Source of the DNA: JANMDU01 sp031418715
GTDB lineage: Bacteria; Pseudomonadota; Gammaproteobacteria; Burkholderiales; Burkholderiaceae_C
DNA length: 64,000 bases
Assembly (NCBI GenBank): GCA_031418715.1
Contig: JANOJL010000067.1
Coordinates: 124,001 to 188,000 of the forward strand
Direction of reading: 5' to 3'
Positions 23,146 to 30,727 of this stretch are shown here, piece after piece. Each line of letters opens with the position of its first letter. Positions within the stretch are counted from its first letter, which is position 1. The translations under genes and the position numbers were made by a program. Below the pieces are notes generated by a model. The model was not told where the DNA came from and ran no database searches. It was given only the letters and a program-made list of their open reading frames with translations.

Positions 23146-23826
23146 TCAATGAATCAGGCTTGTGAAAAGGTGAGTAGGTGTTGCTGCCAGTCGCCGATAG
23201 ATTCCCTTCTCACTTTTGACTGCAAGAGATGGCATCTCTAGATGGTGTCCGTGTGGCGGTACAGAGCGACTACCTAAAAGGACTTTGATAGCACCGTGGG
23301 GCGGTACAGTGGCCAATTGCGCTGTACCGTGTGGCGGTGCAATAGCGGGGCTTTCTGTACCGTGGAGCGGTCTAAGGCTTGCGTTTTTCAGCGGTTGGTC
23401 GTTGCGGTAAGCACCACGCTCAAAGCACTTGTCAACTCCAGCGTCATAGCCCGGCAGCTTGTCAAGTGCTCGCCACGTCACGGCATACCAACTCGCCTTA
23501 TTCGGGCGGTGTCCCATAACCGTTTGAAAAATGAAACCGCCTTCCAGTAGCTCGCGCTTGGCTTTGGTCAGCATGTCCACCGACTTCCAGCCCCGTGTTT
23601 CCATGTAGGCGCGGGATAGCAGCATTCGCCCGTTGTTATCCCGCACAATCTGACGCGCCACCTCCATCAGCAGCGCCCTTGCGTGCATGGATAAACGGGC
23701 GTAGCCGGGACAATCCAACACAGTCCAAGGCAAGGCTACAAACCCGCCTTGGTCGCGGCTTGTGTCGCGGCCCTTCCGCTTTGAGTTACGCCCGTTAGCG
23801 ATTGGTAGTACCTCCACGTTTTGCAA
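23146..23826 (-). CDS. Helix-turn-helix, replication-initiator-like protein with PPHG repeats
   Basis: The probable product is about 226 residues from TTG 23826 (GTG 23817 is an alternative), overlapping the end of the previous gene. Its first two thirds (ALPWTVLDCPGYARLSMHAR, then ALLMEVARQIVRDNNGRMLL, RAYMETRGWKSVDMLTKAKR, LLEGGFIFQT) read as a winged helix like those in phage and plasmid replication proteins. The last third holds four PLHG/PPHG motifs spaced 11, 11 and 15 residues apart. The DNA of each motif is a hyphenated palindrome, listed separately. A DNA-binding role in element replication or control is inference. Confidence 0.55.
   Translation of the reverse strand: MQNVEVLPIANGRNSKRKGRDTSRDQGGFVALPWTVLDCPGYARLSMHARALLMEVARQIVRDNNGRMLLSRAYMETRGWKSVDMLTKAKRELLEGGFIFQTVMGHRPNKASWYAVTWRALDKLPGYDAGVDKCFERGAYRNDQPLKNASLRPLHGTESPAIAPPHGTAQLATVPPHGAIKVLLGSRSVPPHGHHLEMPSLAVKSEKGIYRRLAATPTHLFTSLIH
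23251..23375. repeat. Four hyphenated palindromes within a coding region
   Basis: Copies begin at about 23251, 23296, 23329 and 23362. Each is built around TGTACCG, a 5-base centre and CGGTACA with small changes, for example TGTACCGTGTGGCGGTGCA. The spacings of 45, 33 and 33 bases keep the reading frame, so they also encode PPHG repeats. Confidence 0.75.
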
Positions 23827-24127
23827 GCCATGCCAACACGCGGCGGCGGTCTCCCCTAGTGAAGTGGTAGACACCCGGCCAGCAGTCGAATAAATCGCGG
23901 TCTTTCTTTCTAGCGCGGACGCATGGCAGATGGAGACCACGGCGGCGAAGTTCCGCGACAAGCTCGGGGCCATTGCTGCACCCCGCAATTTGGTCGAGAT
24001 GCTCACGGGTCAAGGGGCGCGTCATTAACGCCTGTATGACACGTAGATGGCGCGGGTTATCCGTGCCTGTAAACTTGCGCATGTCTAGAGCGCTCTGGTT
24101 TCCATTTGGAAGCTGGGGCGTTTTCAC
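23795..24127 (-). CDS. Small winged-helix-like protein of the element
   Basis: The 110-residue protein carries LRVIQALMTRPLTREHLDQI and AGCSNGPELVAELRRRGLHL, which together look like a winged helix, then a DCWPGVYHFTRGDRRRVLAWL tail. Such short proteins are frequent in phage-like elements of this order, but their role is not known to me. The GTG start overlaps the stop of the 28-residue frame before it (GTGA), and its end overlaps the start of the PPHG gene. This points to coupled translation across the run. Confidence 0.65.
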   Translation of the reverse strand: MKTPQLPNGNQSALDMRKFTGTDNPRHLRVIQALMTRPLTREHLDQIAGCSNGPELVAELRRRGLHLPCVRARKKDRDLFDCWPGVYHFTRGDRRRVLAWLAKRGGTTNR

Positions 24128-24210
24128 TTTTCAGCCCTCCAGCTTTTGAACCATTGCGAAGGCGATGCGCACCAGATAGCCAATGCTAGGCGGTAGAGCG
24201 CGGCCTTCAT
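24124..24210 (-). CDS. 28-residue coupled small protein
   Basis: This short frame (MKAALYRLALAIWCASPSQW, then FKSWRAEK) starts directly after the TAA of the AlpA-like gene, whose last bases GGGGGTGG serve as its ribosome site, and ends in a GTGA overlap with the next gene. Tight coupling on both sides is the main evidence. The product would be a hydrophobic N-terminal helix with a basic tail. It may be real or simply a translational bridge. Confidence 0.45.
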   Translation of the reverse strand: MKAALYRLALAIWCASPSQWFKSWRAEK

Positions 24211-24429
24211 TTATGCCACCCCCAGCACACAGCGAATTTCAGCGGTAGGCCATTGCAGCTTTGCAAGTCCTGGCACGCGAATAGGGCGGATTGGCCCCGT
24301 CTCGCGGCAGGCGTGTATGCGGGCGGTTTGCTGCGCAATATGCATGTAGTGCGCATAGGCGGCGGTGTCCACAGTTGGACGGGTTTCCAGTTCGAGCGGC
24401 GTGAACTGTTGGGTAGTTGCTGATTGCAT
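24211..24429 (-). CDS. AlpA-like small DNA-binding protein (possible excisionase)
   Basis: The 72-residue product ends in a stretch typical of MerR/AlpA-type regulators of integrated elements: AAYAHYMHIAQQTARIHACR, then GPIRPIRVPG and LQWPTAEIRCVLGVA. Here the helix-turn-helix is followed by a short wing ending in a tryptophan. Such proteins control integrase expression or help excision. It begins the leftward run 24429 to 23146. The 108 bases before it hold no gene. Assignment is by pattern only. Confidence 0.6.
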   Translation of the reverse strand: MQSATTQQFTPLELETRPTVDTAAYAHYMHIAQQTARIHACRETGPIRPIRVPGLAKLQWPTAEIRCVLGVA

Positions 24430-24537
24430 GGTTTTCGCTTTCGCTTAGTTGAAAACCAAATCTTTTTTCGCCAGCTATCCACCCCCGCAAGGAATAAATG
24501 GTGTCCCCGCTCCCCCAATTTAGGGGATACCCATAAG

Positions 24538-25704
24538 CTACTCAGCTCCAGCTATTTCACCAGCACTGCGAAGGCGCTCCCATGCTTTGTCAAACGAACT
24601 TTTTGTAAATAGCTTGGGTTCCGTGAGTGCAAGTGTTCTGATTTCGGCCTTTGGGCCAGGTTTGCCCGGAACTCTTTGAGCCAGATTTATCGGGTCATAA
24701 CTCTGCGCTTTTAACAATTCCAATATGCGAGCTTCTTGACTTCGTTGTTTTAACGGCGGTGCACCAGTTGCATTCACCACGGGCGCGGGTGCATTGGCTT
24801 GCAGCTTCCAGCGGTAACGCACACCCTTTTTCTCTAGCCATCGATTCACATCTTCTACGGTAACCAGCGCCAGCAAGTCACTTGTATCCGGCGCAATCAC
24901 CATGCCCGTTTTCCTGCTTCGCTTCGGTAGCGAACCATCATTTATTGCGCTAATCATTTCAGCCTCTAGCGCCTCAAGGTTTGAATCATCCCAGCATTCA
25001 GCATCCGCAATTTCACGGGCAGCCTGTTGGTACATGTAAAGCCCGTTGATAGGTTTATATGTTTGCATCAGCTTTTCCCACGGCTTGAAGTCACGGGGGG
25101 ATTTATGGGGCAAGGTCACCAGCGGCGGGGTTGGGCTCCAGCGGTAGGGTGCTTTCAATGTGGCTAGCCATGTGTTCACGCTTTCAGCGGTTGCATATTC
25201 CCAATAGGTGCGCACTCTCTCAGGTCTATACGGCAAGCAGGTGCGCGGGTTGAAAACGACAAGGGCACCACTGGCGGCAGCTTCTTGCATTTGGTCTTGA
25301 AACTCTGCGCGGGTTCCATCGTGCCAGTTCAATTGCTCTTGCATTGCAGCGGCGGCATTTTCCAGCGTCCAATAGTCCGGCCCGTTCCCATACGGGGTAA
25401 TGCGCAGTTCAATGCCCCGTGCGTTGAGAAATGGCTCTAAATCGGTGTTCGGAATCAATACGGCGCGTTGCAGGGTATCACCGTGAGGAGTGGTGTGAAT
25501 ACCCAAACTATTTGGATTGCGCACGTTCAAAACGCCATCGTGCACCGCTTGCTTCAATTCATTGTCAAACTGTACGCGGCTCAAACCGTAGGCCTCGCCA
25601 CCTTCAGGGTGCATGGCTATTGCCAATATGTGCGCTAGGTCAGAGAACTGTACTAGCTGACCATCCACGACGGCAAGCCAGTATTTGTATTTCTTGTCTG
25701 TCAC
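24538..25704 (-). CDS. Large hypothetical element protein with internal repeats
   Basis: The 388-residue soluble protein has three similar units ending in a short aromatic strand: LEPFLNARGIELRITP (about residue 90), VNTWLATLKAPYRWSP (about 180) and VNRWLEKKGVRYRWKL (about 300). Each follows an acidic, N-P-rich segment (VRNPNSLGIHTTPHGD, VVFNPRTCLPYR, PKRSRKTGMVIAPDTSD). The C-terminus (EARILELLKAQSYDP to FDKAWERL) looks like a helical DNA-binding tail. I recognise this pattern from islands with similar integrases but know no function. Confidence 0.65.
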   Translation of the reverse strand: MTDKKYKYWLAVVDGQLVQFSDLAHILAIAMHPEGGEAYGLSRVQFDNELKQAVHDGVLNVRNPNSLGIHTTPHGDTLQRAVLIPNTDLEPFLNARGIELRITPYGNGPDYWTLENAAAAMQEQLNWHDGTRAEFQDQMQEAAASGALVVFNPRTCLPYRPERVRTYWEYATAESVNTWLATLKAPYRWSPTPPLVTLPHKSPRDFKPWEKLMQTYKPINGLYMYQQAAREIADAECWDDSNLEALEAEMISAINDGSLPKRSRKTGMVIAPDTSDLLALVTVEDVNRWLEKKGVRYRWKLQANAPAPVVNATGAPPLKQRSQEARILELLKAQSYDPINLAQRVPGKPGPKAEIRTLALTEPKLFTKSSFDKAWERLRSAGEIAGAE

Positions 25705-25780
25705 TGTCGCACCCCTTCAAGTGGTCTTCATTGGGAGCCCCTGCCTGTCGGTGAAAGAATCCGACTTTTCGCCAACGCTG

Positions 25781-26086
25781 TCATACAGTTTGCGTCGTCT
25801 TGCTATTGCGCATGACTGACCTGCGCAGCACCGCATTGGCACGGGTTTGCCAGCCAGCGCCATCGGCTTTGAGTTTTTCCACCACGTCAATATCTAGGCG
25901 CAAGGTGACTTGCACCTTGTTGCCGCTACCCAAGGGGCGGCCACGGGCACGTAGCTGCGCAAACTCAGCGTCAGTGAGTTCGTATGCGTCAGGGTCTGCG
26001 GCAATGCCTGCATTGATGGCTGCATTTTCTTTGGCAGTGGGCAATATCAGCACGCGCCCGCTTCGGGTCTTAATAGTTTTTGGCAT
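25781..26086 (-). CDS. brnA: Antitoxin BrnA
   Basis: The 101-residue protein has the BrnA arrangement: an N-terminal toxin-facing part (SGRVLILPTAKENAAINAGI, then DAYELTDAEFAQLR) and a C-terminal ribbon-helix-helix (KVQVTLRLDIDVVEKLKADG, GWQTRANAVLRR). It binds and neutralises BrnT and represses the shared promoter as a complex. It overlaps the toxin gene by 17 bases. BrnTA would stabilise the island in its host. Confidence 0.85.
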   Translation of the reverse strand: MPKTIKTRSGRVLILPTAKENAAINAGIAADPDAYELTDAEFAQLRARGRPLGSGNKVQVTLRLDIDVVEKLKADGAGWQTRANAVLRRSVMRNSKTTQTV

Positions 26087-26339
26087 ATTTAGCTACCTCT
26101 CGTTCATTGGCTTTTCTCAAACTGATAACACGGCGAATATCGCCTCTGTCCACGTACACCACGCAATACAACCTTTCATCCATAACGGCGTAACCTATCA
26201 TTCTCAGCTCACCATAATCACGCCGTGTGTCGGGCTTGGATTGCAGGGTTTCCCACTCTAGTTGCGAAGCCACCTCTAGCGATATGCCGTGGGCTGTTTG
26301 GTTTATCGTATCTTTGCTGGGGTCAAAATCTATGTTCAT
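26070..26339 (-). CDS. brnT: Toxin BrnT (ribonuclease)
   Basis: The start at 26339 gives an 89-residue BrnT: NIDFDPSKDTINQTAHGISL, EWETLQSKPDTRRDYGELRM, then GYAVMDERLYCVVYVDRGDI and RRVISLRKANEREVAKY, which match the BrnT RNase fold in order and length. It cleaves RNA to halt growth when BrnA is lost. A start further upstream (26372) would add 11 residues of unlikely sequence. Palindromic repeats in the promoter are probable BrnA targets. Confidence 0.88.
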   Translation of the reverse strand: MNIDFDPSKDTINQTAHGISLEVASQLEWETLQSKPDTRRDYGELRMIGYAVMDERLYCVVYVDRGDIRRVISLRKANEREVAKYAKNY

Positions 26340-26346
26340 ATTTATT

Positions 26347-26403
26347 GTAGTGTCATTTAATACATTCATCAAGCATTATTTGTAGTGACGTTTATTACAC
26401 TAC
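26347..26403. promoter_or_regulatory. Probable BrnTA operator
   Basis: GTAGTG occurs at 26347 and 26382, and the second copy is matched by CACTAC at 26398-26403 to form an inverted repeat with a 10-base centre. The site sits immediately before brnT and reaches the integrase stop codon. Confidence 0.5.
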
Positions 26404-27777
26404 GGCGCGCAATTTACCGCTCTTTGCGGTGGTATCAAAGCTCACACCAGCTTGCTCCAATATCCAAGCCTCTATTTTTTCATGATGCAGGCGCAAAAGC
26501 TCTAGCGGCCTGATGGTGTAGTGCTTCTCTGCTGTGGCACTGGGTTTGTGGCCTTGGATTTGCGCCACCACGCCCACGGGCACTTCCAGCCATTCAGTCA
26601 GGCTTTTGAAGGAGCGGCGCAGGCCGTGCAGCGTGAGCCCTTGCAGGCCAGCGGCGATGCATGCGCGGGTGTGCGGGTTGTTGGGCTCACTCATGCAGCC
26701 GCTGGCACTGGTGGCGCTGGAAAACACCCATTCATTGCGGCGCGGTAGGCTGGCCAGCAAGTGCAACACATAAGGCGTGGCGGGAATCTCGCGCATGCCC
26801 TCCACCTTGTCGCGGATGGCAACGCCCTTCCATTGCGTATTCACATCCTCCCAGCGCAGCGAAAGCACTTCCCCCGGCCTAGCGCCTGTAAGCAACATGA
26901 TTTGCAGGCAAGCTGCAATCAATGGGTTTTGCAATTGCTGCACGGCGGTGAACCAAGGCGCAATTTGCTCGCGCTGCAACACATCGGTTTTCACGCCTGC
27001 TTTGCCCAAGGCTTCGCGGGCTTTTTTGGTTTTGGCGGGGTTCTTTGATGGCAGCAAAGCGGCGTAGGCGGGCTGCTCTGCGCACCACGTTAAAAACACA
27101 GTCAGCAAGCGCCATGCAAGCCGCGCAGAGGCTGGGCGCGTTTGGCCTTCTCGCGCAGCCCACTGCTCTATCGTGGCTTGGCTCAGGTCTTTCAATGCTA
27201 GCGGCATGAGCGAAGCCAGCGGCCCCGGCTTGGTGAGCGCAGCCCCAGCCCCACGGCGGCCAGAGGGCAAGCCCCCGGCTTTGGCTTTGTCCACATGGTC
27301 ACGGTAATGCAGCTCACCCCAATACGGGCGGCGCTCTTGTAGGTAGGCAGCCCATACTTCGCCCACTGTGAGCGCTTTTTGTTGGTCTGCGATGGCTTGG
27401 GTGGCAGCATGCGCTTTCTTTTCCTGCGCGGCGGCTTGTTTGATGCGGTCAAGCTCACGCGGGTCTGTGCCGCCATCTAAGGTCACGCGCAGGCGGTTAG
27501 CTTCGTTTCGTGCAGCTTCAATGCTCCACGCCTTCACATCGCCAATCGTGCGGCGCAGAGTTTGGCGATTGAGCTTGGCTTCAAAGACAAAGGCTTTCAC
27601 ACCTTGGGGATTTTTGGAACTGGGCGGCGTGACTCGCACACGCAGGCCGGGGGCTTTGGTATCGCGCAAAAACACCTGCGATTTATCGGGCGGGCAGCTC
27701 AGTCGCTCAATCAGCCCAGCCGTCAGCTCCTGCGCATACGCGAGGTCTATCAGCGCATCTTTTTTCGGTCTGGCCAT
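26395..27777 (-). CDS. Tyrosine integrase of the tRNA-His island
   Basis: From the ATG at 27777, which has GGAG 11 bases before it, the product is 460 residues. It has an N-terminal arm-binding part (LRVRVTPPSSKNPQGVKAFV), a SAM-like core-binding domain, and the catalytic domain with R in TGARPGEVLSLRW, HxxR in LHGLRRSF, H in QGHKPSAT and the nucleophile Y in AEKHYTIRP. It recombines the tRNA-His 3' end. It sits at the end of the element away from the intact tRNA, with its 5' end 174 bases from the right repeat. Confidence 0.93.
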   Translation of the reverse strand: MARPKKDALIDLAYAQELTAGLIERLSCPPDKSQVFLRDTKAPGLRVRVTPPSSKNPQGVKAFVFEAKLNRQTLRRTIGDVKAWSIEAARNEANRLRVTLDGGTDPRELDRIKQAAAQEKKAHAATQAIADQQKALTVGEVWAAYLQERRPYWGELHYRDHVDKAKAGGLPSGRRGAGAALTKPGPLASLMPLALKDLSQATIEQWAAREGQTRPASARLAWRLLTVFLTWCAEQPAYAALLPSKNPAKTKKAREALGKAGVKTDVLQREQIAPWFTAVQQLQNPLIAACLQIMLLTGARPGEVLSLRWEDVNTQWKGVAIRDKVEGMREIPATPYVLHLLASLPRRNEWVFSSATSASGCMSEPNNPHTRACIAAGLQGLTLHGLRRSFKSLTEWLEVPVGVVAQIQGHKPSATAEKHYTIRPLELLRLHHEKIEAWILEQAGVSFDTTAKSGKLRAVV

Positions 27778-27950
27778 AAAGGTTGCTTGCTCCTGTTTTT
27801 CGCCATGTAGCCACCATGTAGCCACTTTTGCGCTATTTTGGCGAATATTCATCAACACTCGATACTGCAATTGAACACAGTAGTATCTATTAAGTGTTTG
27901 ATTTTAAAGGATTATGCAACACACATCAACAATGCAAAATACACATTTCT

Positions 27951-28000
27951 CAGGATTGTGATTCCTGTTGTCGTGGGTTCGAGCCCCATCAGCCACCCCA
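27951..28000 (+). repeat. Right attachment site (attR)
   Basis: An exact copy of the last 50 bases of tRNA-His, without a tRNA 5' half in front of it. The sequence differs immediately on both sides, which fixes the island boundary. Confidence 0.92.
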
Positions 28001-28010
28001 GAAATTTGAA

Positions 28011-28039
28011 AAGCCCTTGAGTTCGCTCACGGGCTTTTT
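28011..28039 (+). terminator. Original tRNA-His terminator, displaced by the island
   Basis: AAGCCCTTGAG, loop TTCG, CTCACGGGCTTTTT lies ten bases past attR, the place where a tRNA terminator would be without the island. Confidence 0.75.
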
Positions 28040-28059
28040 CTTTGGGGCTTTTGAAGCTT

Positions 28060-28115
28060 TTTAGGCTTTTCGCCGATGTATTTATTGCGTTGAGTGCTAT
28101 TGAATTGATAGCTTT
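28060..28115 (+). repeat. Dispersed repeat copy after the island
   Basis: TTAGGCTTTTCGCCGATGTA, TTGCG, GTGCTATTGAATTGATAGC follow the forward family landmarks in an intergenic region. Confidence 0.65.
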
Positions 28116-28160
28116 AGCGTTCAGCGATTTGCACTCGCAGGCCTGAGCTTGCCGGCTGCA

Positions 28161-28243
28161 CTTGGGCTATCCCCTTACGCGAATGTCCTCCTGCGGACTG
28201 CGCCCGCACTCCCCCTTTACTTCGCTACAGGGGATAGCCCAAG
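28161..28243. repeat. Long inverted repeat in the 28.0-28.5 kb gap
   Basis: Arms CTTGGGCTATCCCCT (28161-28175) and AGGGGATAGCCCAAG (28229-28243) are exact complements, with an inner short hairpin GTCCTCCTGCGGAC. The gap 28046-28551 holds no gene. The structure could be a transcribed RNA or the end of a repeat element. Confidence 0.7.
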
Positions 28244-28489
28244 CGCAGTCGGTACTCAAGGGTTTGTGTCGATCTTACGAACGGTGCACGAAGATTTTCT
28301 GAGTCGCTGACAGGCCTCGGTTGGGCGGTATTTGTAGCGGCGATTTTGTGAGAGAGTCAATCGTTTCTTGTGGTACGGGTGTCGCACATTTGATGACGAA
28401 CGAGCACGTGGAAAGGTTGCGAATACCGCCCAGCCGTGGCCGCTCTACGCCACAGACATTTTCAGTACTTCAAAACCATTATTTAGAAG

Positions 28490-28549
28490 AAAAACAGCCA
28501 CTCGCCGTTATAAATAATGCACAAGGCGCTATGAAAAAGATAGTAACGC
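28490..28549 (+). repeat. Dispersed repeat copy before dtd
   Basis: AAAACAGCCACTCGCCGTTA, TAATGC, GGCGCTATGAAAAAGATAG lie in forward orientation and end three bases before the dtd stop codon. Just upstream, GCCGTGGCCGCTCTAC (about 28434-28449) is the reverse complement of a block in the copies at 36184 and 59327. Confidence 0.65.
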
Positions 28550-28551
28550 AA

Positions 28552-28995
28552 TCAAACCGTCATCCGAATTGGAATCGTCACAGGGCCGTCGTTGATGAGC
28601 GAGACTTTCATGTCGGCGGCGAATTGGCCGACTTGAACGATCGGATGCGCAGCGCGGGCTTGGCTCACGAATAGCTCATACAACCTGCGCCCCTCTTCGG
28701 GCGGTGCGGCATTCGTGAAGCTCGGGCGATTGCCGCCGCTCACATCGGCTGCGAGAGTGAACTGACTCACCACCAACAAACCACCACCCACATCTTGCAC
28801 CGAGCGATTCATCTTCCCCGCTTCATCGCTGAAGATGCGAAGCTTCAAGATCTTGGCGAGCATTTTTTCTACCAGCGCATCCGTATCGCCCCGCTCTGCA
28901 CAGAGCAGAATCAGCAGACCATGATCGATTGCGCCAATGGTTTGGCCTTCAACGGTCACATTGGCTTGGGAGACGCGCTGTAATACTGCGAACAT
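28552..28995 (-). CDS. dtd: D-aminoacyl-tRNA deacylase
   Basis: The 147-residue protein matches Dtd in length and motifs: MFAVLQRVSQANVTVEG at the start, GGGLLVVSQFTLAADVSGGN for the first active-site motif, and NDGPVTIPIRM for the second with its Gly-Pro. It removes D-amino acids wrongly attached to tRNA in the cytoplasm. The gene lies 17 bases from the acidic small protein read in the same direction. Confidence 0.95.
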   Translation of the reverse strand: MFAVLQRVSQANVTVEGQTIGAIDHGLLILLCAERGDTDALVEKMLAKILKLRIFSDEAGKMNRSVQDVGGGLLVVSQFTLAADVSGGNRPSFTNAAPPEEGRRLYELFVSQARAAHPIVQVGQFAADMKVSLINDGPVTIPIRMTV

Positions 28996-29012
28996 CTCAA
29001 GTTAGCACCGAT

Positions 29013-29315
29013 TTATTCTGGCGTGTTCGTGTCATTGTCATTGCCGCCCGCTTCCATAGCTTGCCTTTCAAACTCTTCATCTGACATCGGCTCAAGCTGT
29101 CCTTGCTCCCCAGCATCTGCGCGCATTTGCGATGCATAAGCATCCAACTTTTCATCATCCATGAGCATCTCGGCAAAGGCTTCTCCATCAAAGAATTTGG
29201 ACTCTTCAGCGCCAGATGACAATTGTGTCGGAACGGACGCAGCGTCTTCACCAGCTTTGCGAGTCTTCGCGGCGTGTTCAAGATAGCTCACAAAGTCACC
29301 ATTCTTAATTTCCAT
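29013..29315 (-). CDS. Small acidic hypothetical protein
   Basis: The ATG at 29315 has AGGAGC in front of it and gives a 100-residue strongly acidic protein (MEIKNGDFVSYLEHAAKTRK, FDGEAFAEMLMDDEKLDAYA, MSDEEFERQAMEAGG). It reads as disordered or helical with no catalytic motif. It lies 10 bases after tyrS and 17 before dtd on the same strand, so it probably belongs to a tyrS-orf-dtd transcript. Function unknown. Confidence 0.7.
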   Translation of the reverse strand: MEIKNGDFVSYLEHAAKTRKAGEDAASVPTQLSSGAEESKFFDGEAFAEMLMDDEKLDAYASQMRADAGEQGQLEPMSDEEFERQAMEAGGNDNDTNTPE

Positions 29316-29325
29316 AACCTGCTCC

Positions 29326-30576
29326 TTAGTTGAGTGTGACCTTCGCAAACTTCCTCTTCCCTACCTGCATCACATACGTCCCAGCGGGGAACATGCGGGC
29401 TTTGTCGCTGATCACTGTGCTGTCAACGCGCACTGCTCCGCCGTCGATATGGCGGTTGGCTTCGCCTATGGATTCTGTGAGTTTGGCGGCTTTGAGGAGA
29501 GCGCCAATGCTTCTCCTTGTATAGCCTTCTAGGGACACGTTTTGAATATCATCCGGCACGCCGCCTTTGCTGCGGTTGATGAAATCTTGCTCTGCTGCGT
29601 CTGCTGCGGCTGCGGAGTGAAAGCGCGCAGTGATTTCTTTGGCGAGCATGACTTTGGCGTCTTTGGGGTTACGGCCTTGTTCAACTTCGCGTTTCAAAGC
29701 GGCGATGTCTTCCAAAGATTTGAAGCTGAGCAGTTCATACCAATTCCACATGAGCGTGTCGCTGATGGAGAGCACTTTGGCGAACATGGTGTTGGGCGCT
29801 TCGGTGATGCCGATATAGTTGTTTTTGCTCTTACTCATCTTGTCCACGCCATCCAGACCGACGAGCAAGGGCATGGTGAGAATGCATTGCGGCTCTTGGC
29901 CGTATTCTTGTTGCAGATGGCGGCCCATGAGCAGGTTGAATTTTTGATCCGTGCCGCCGAGCTCTAAGTCGCTCTTCAAAGCGACCGAGTCGTAGCCTTG
30001 CATCAGTGGGTAGAGAAACTCGTGCACGCTGATGCTTTGGCCTGTGGTGAAGCGCTTATGAAAATCATCGCGCTCCATCATGCGGGCGACGGTGTATTTG
30101 GCGGAGAGCTCAATCATGCCGCGCGCGCCTAGTGGATCGCTCCATTCGCTGTTGTAGCGGATCTCGGTTTTGGTGGGGTCGAGCACCAAACTGGCTTGTT
30201 TGTAGTAAGTCTTGGCGTTATCTTCAATTTGCTCGCGGGTGAGCGGCGGGCGGGTGGAGTTGCGGCCAGACGGATCGCCGATCATGCTGGTGAAATCGCC
30301 GATCAAGAAAATGACGGTATGGCCTAAATCTTGGAGTTGGCGCATTTTGTTAAGCACGACCGTGTGGCCAATGTGCAGATCAGGCGCTGTGGGATCAAGC
30401 CCGAGCTTAATTCGCAGCGGAACACCGGTTTTTTCGCTCTTTTGCAGCTTTTTAAGCCACTCTTCCTGCGGGATCAGCTCATCTACGCCGCGCAGGCTGA
30501 CAGCCATAGCATGTTGCACAGCGTCGGAAACTACGGTATTACTGGATGCATGATTAGTTGTAAGTGCTTGATTCAT
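29326..30576 (-). CDS. tyrS: Tyrosyl-tRNA synthetase
   Basis: The 416-residue class I synthetase carries HIGHTVV, the tyrosine-pocket FLYPLMQGYDSVALKSDLEL, KMSKSKNNYIG and a C-terminal S4-like RNA-binding domain (NRHIDGGAVRVDSTVISDKA). It charges tRNA-Tyr. This is the longer TyrS type common in betaproteobacteria. It diverges from the M23 peptidase and heads the tyrS, small acidic protein, dtd run. Confidence 0.96.
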   Translation of the reverse strand: MNQALTTNHASSNTVVSDAVQHAMAVSLRGVDELIPQEEWLKKLQKSEKTGVPLRIKLGLDPTAPDLHIGHTVVLNKMRQLQDLGHTVIFLIGDFTSMIGDPSGRNSTRPPLTREQIEDNAKTYYKQASLVLDPTKTEIRYNSEWSDPLGARGMIELSAKYTVARMMERDDFHKRFTTGQSISVHEFLYPLMQGYDSVALKSDLELGGTDQKFNLLMGRHLQQEYGQEPQCILTMPLLVGLDGVDKMSKSKNNYIGITEAPNTMFAKVLSISDTLMWNWYELLSFKSLEDIAALKREVEQGRNPKDAKVMLAKEITARFHSAAAADAAEQDFINRSKGGVPDDIQNVSLEGYTRRSIGALLKAAKLTESIGEANRHIDGGAVRVDSTVISDKARMFPAGTYVMQVGKRKFAKVTLN

Positions 30577-30727
30577 AAGTGTTTTCCCGCTTGATCTGGA
30601 ACTGCTGTGCGCTATACTTGCCTGCTTTTGGCAGCCAAATTTTACGTGGCTGACACGCTTGAAACGAGCATTGCGGCATGTATCTTGCTATTTTTCGTCT
30701 TAAGTGGTTTTTTATTGGACTGAAGTT

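Larger units (their letters stand above)
18404..28000. mobile_element. Integrative element in tRNA-His, about 9.6 kb
   Basis: The element is bounded by the 50-base direct repeat, with the functional tRNA at the left and a tyrosine integrase reading away from the right repeat. From right to left it holds the integrase, BrnTA, a 388-residue repeat protein, an AlpA-like small protein, a leftward run of small DNA-binding-like and hypothetical genes, and a cargo of secreted proteins, a membrane protein and an unknown soluble protein. No relaxase, capsid, terminase or conjugation gene is seen, so it is probably a satellite-type or decayed element mobilised by another one. Confidence 0.88.

Noticed and set aside
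23216..23410. Possible CRISPR-like repeat array
   Set aside because: Only four units with unequal spacing that preserve a reading frame, and no spacers of uniform length or cas genes; better explained as coding palindromes.
27838..28020. Small rightward frame over attR
   Set aside because: Crosses the attachment repeat and has no start signal or family resemblance.
30577..30703. A riboswitch or T-box leader before tyrS
   Set aside because: No T-box motif is present, and T-boxes are rare outside Gram-positives; the gap is a plain divergent promoter region.
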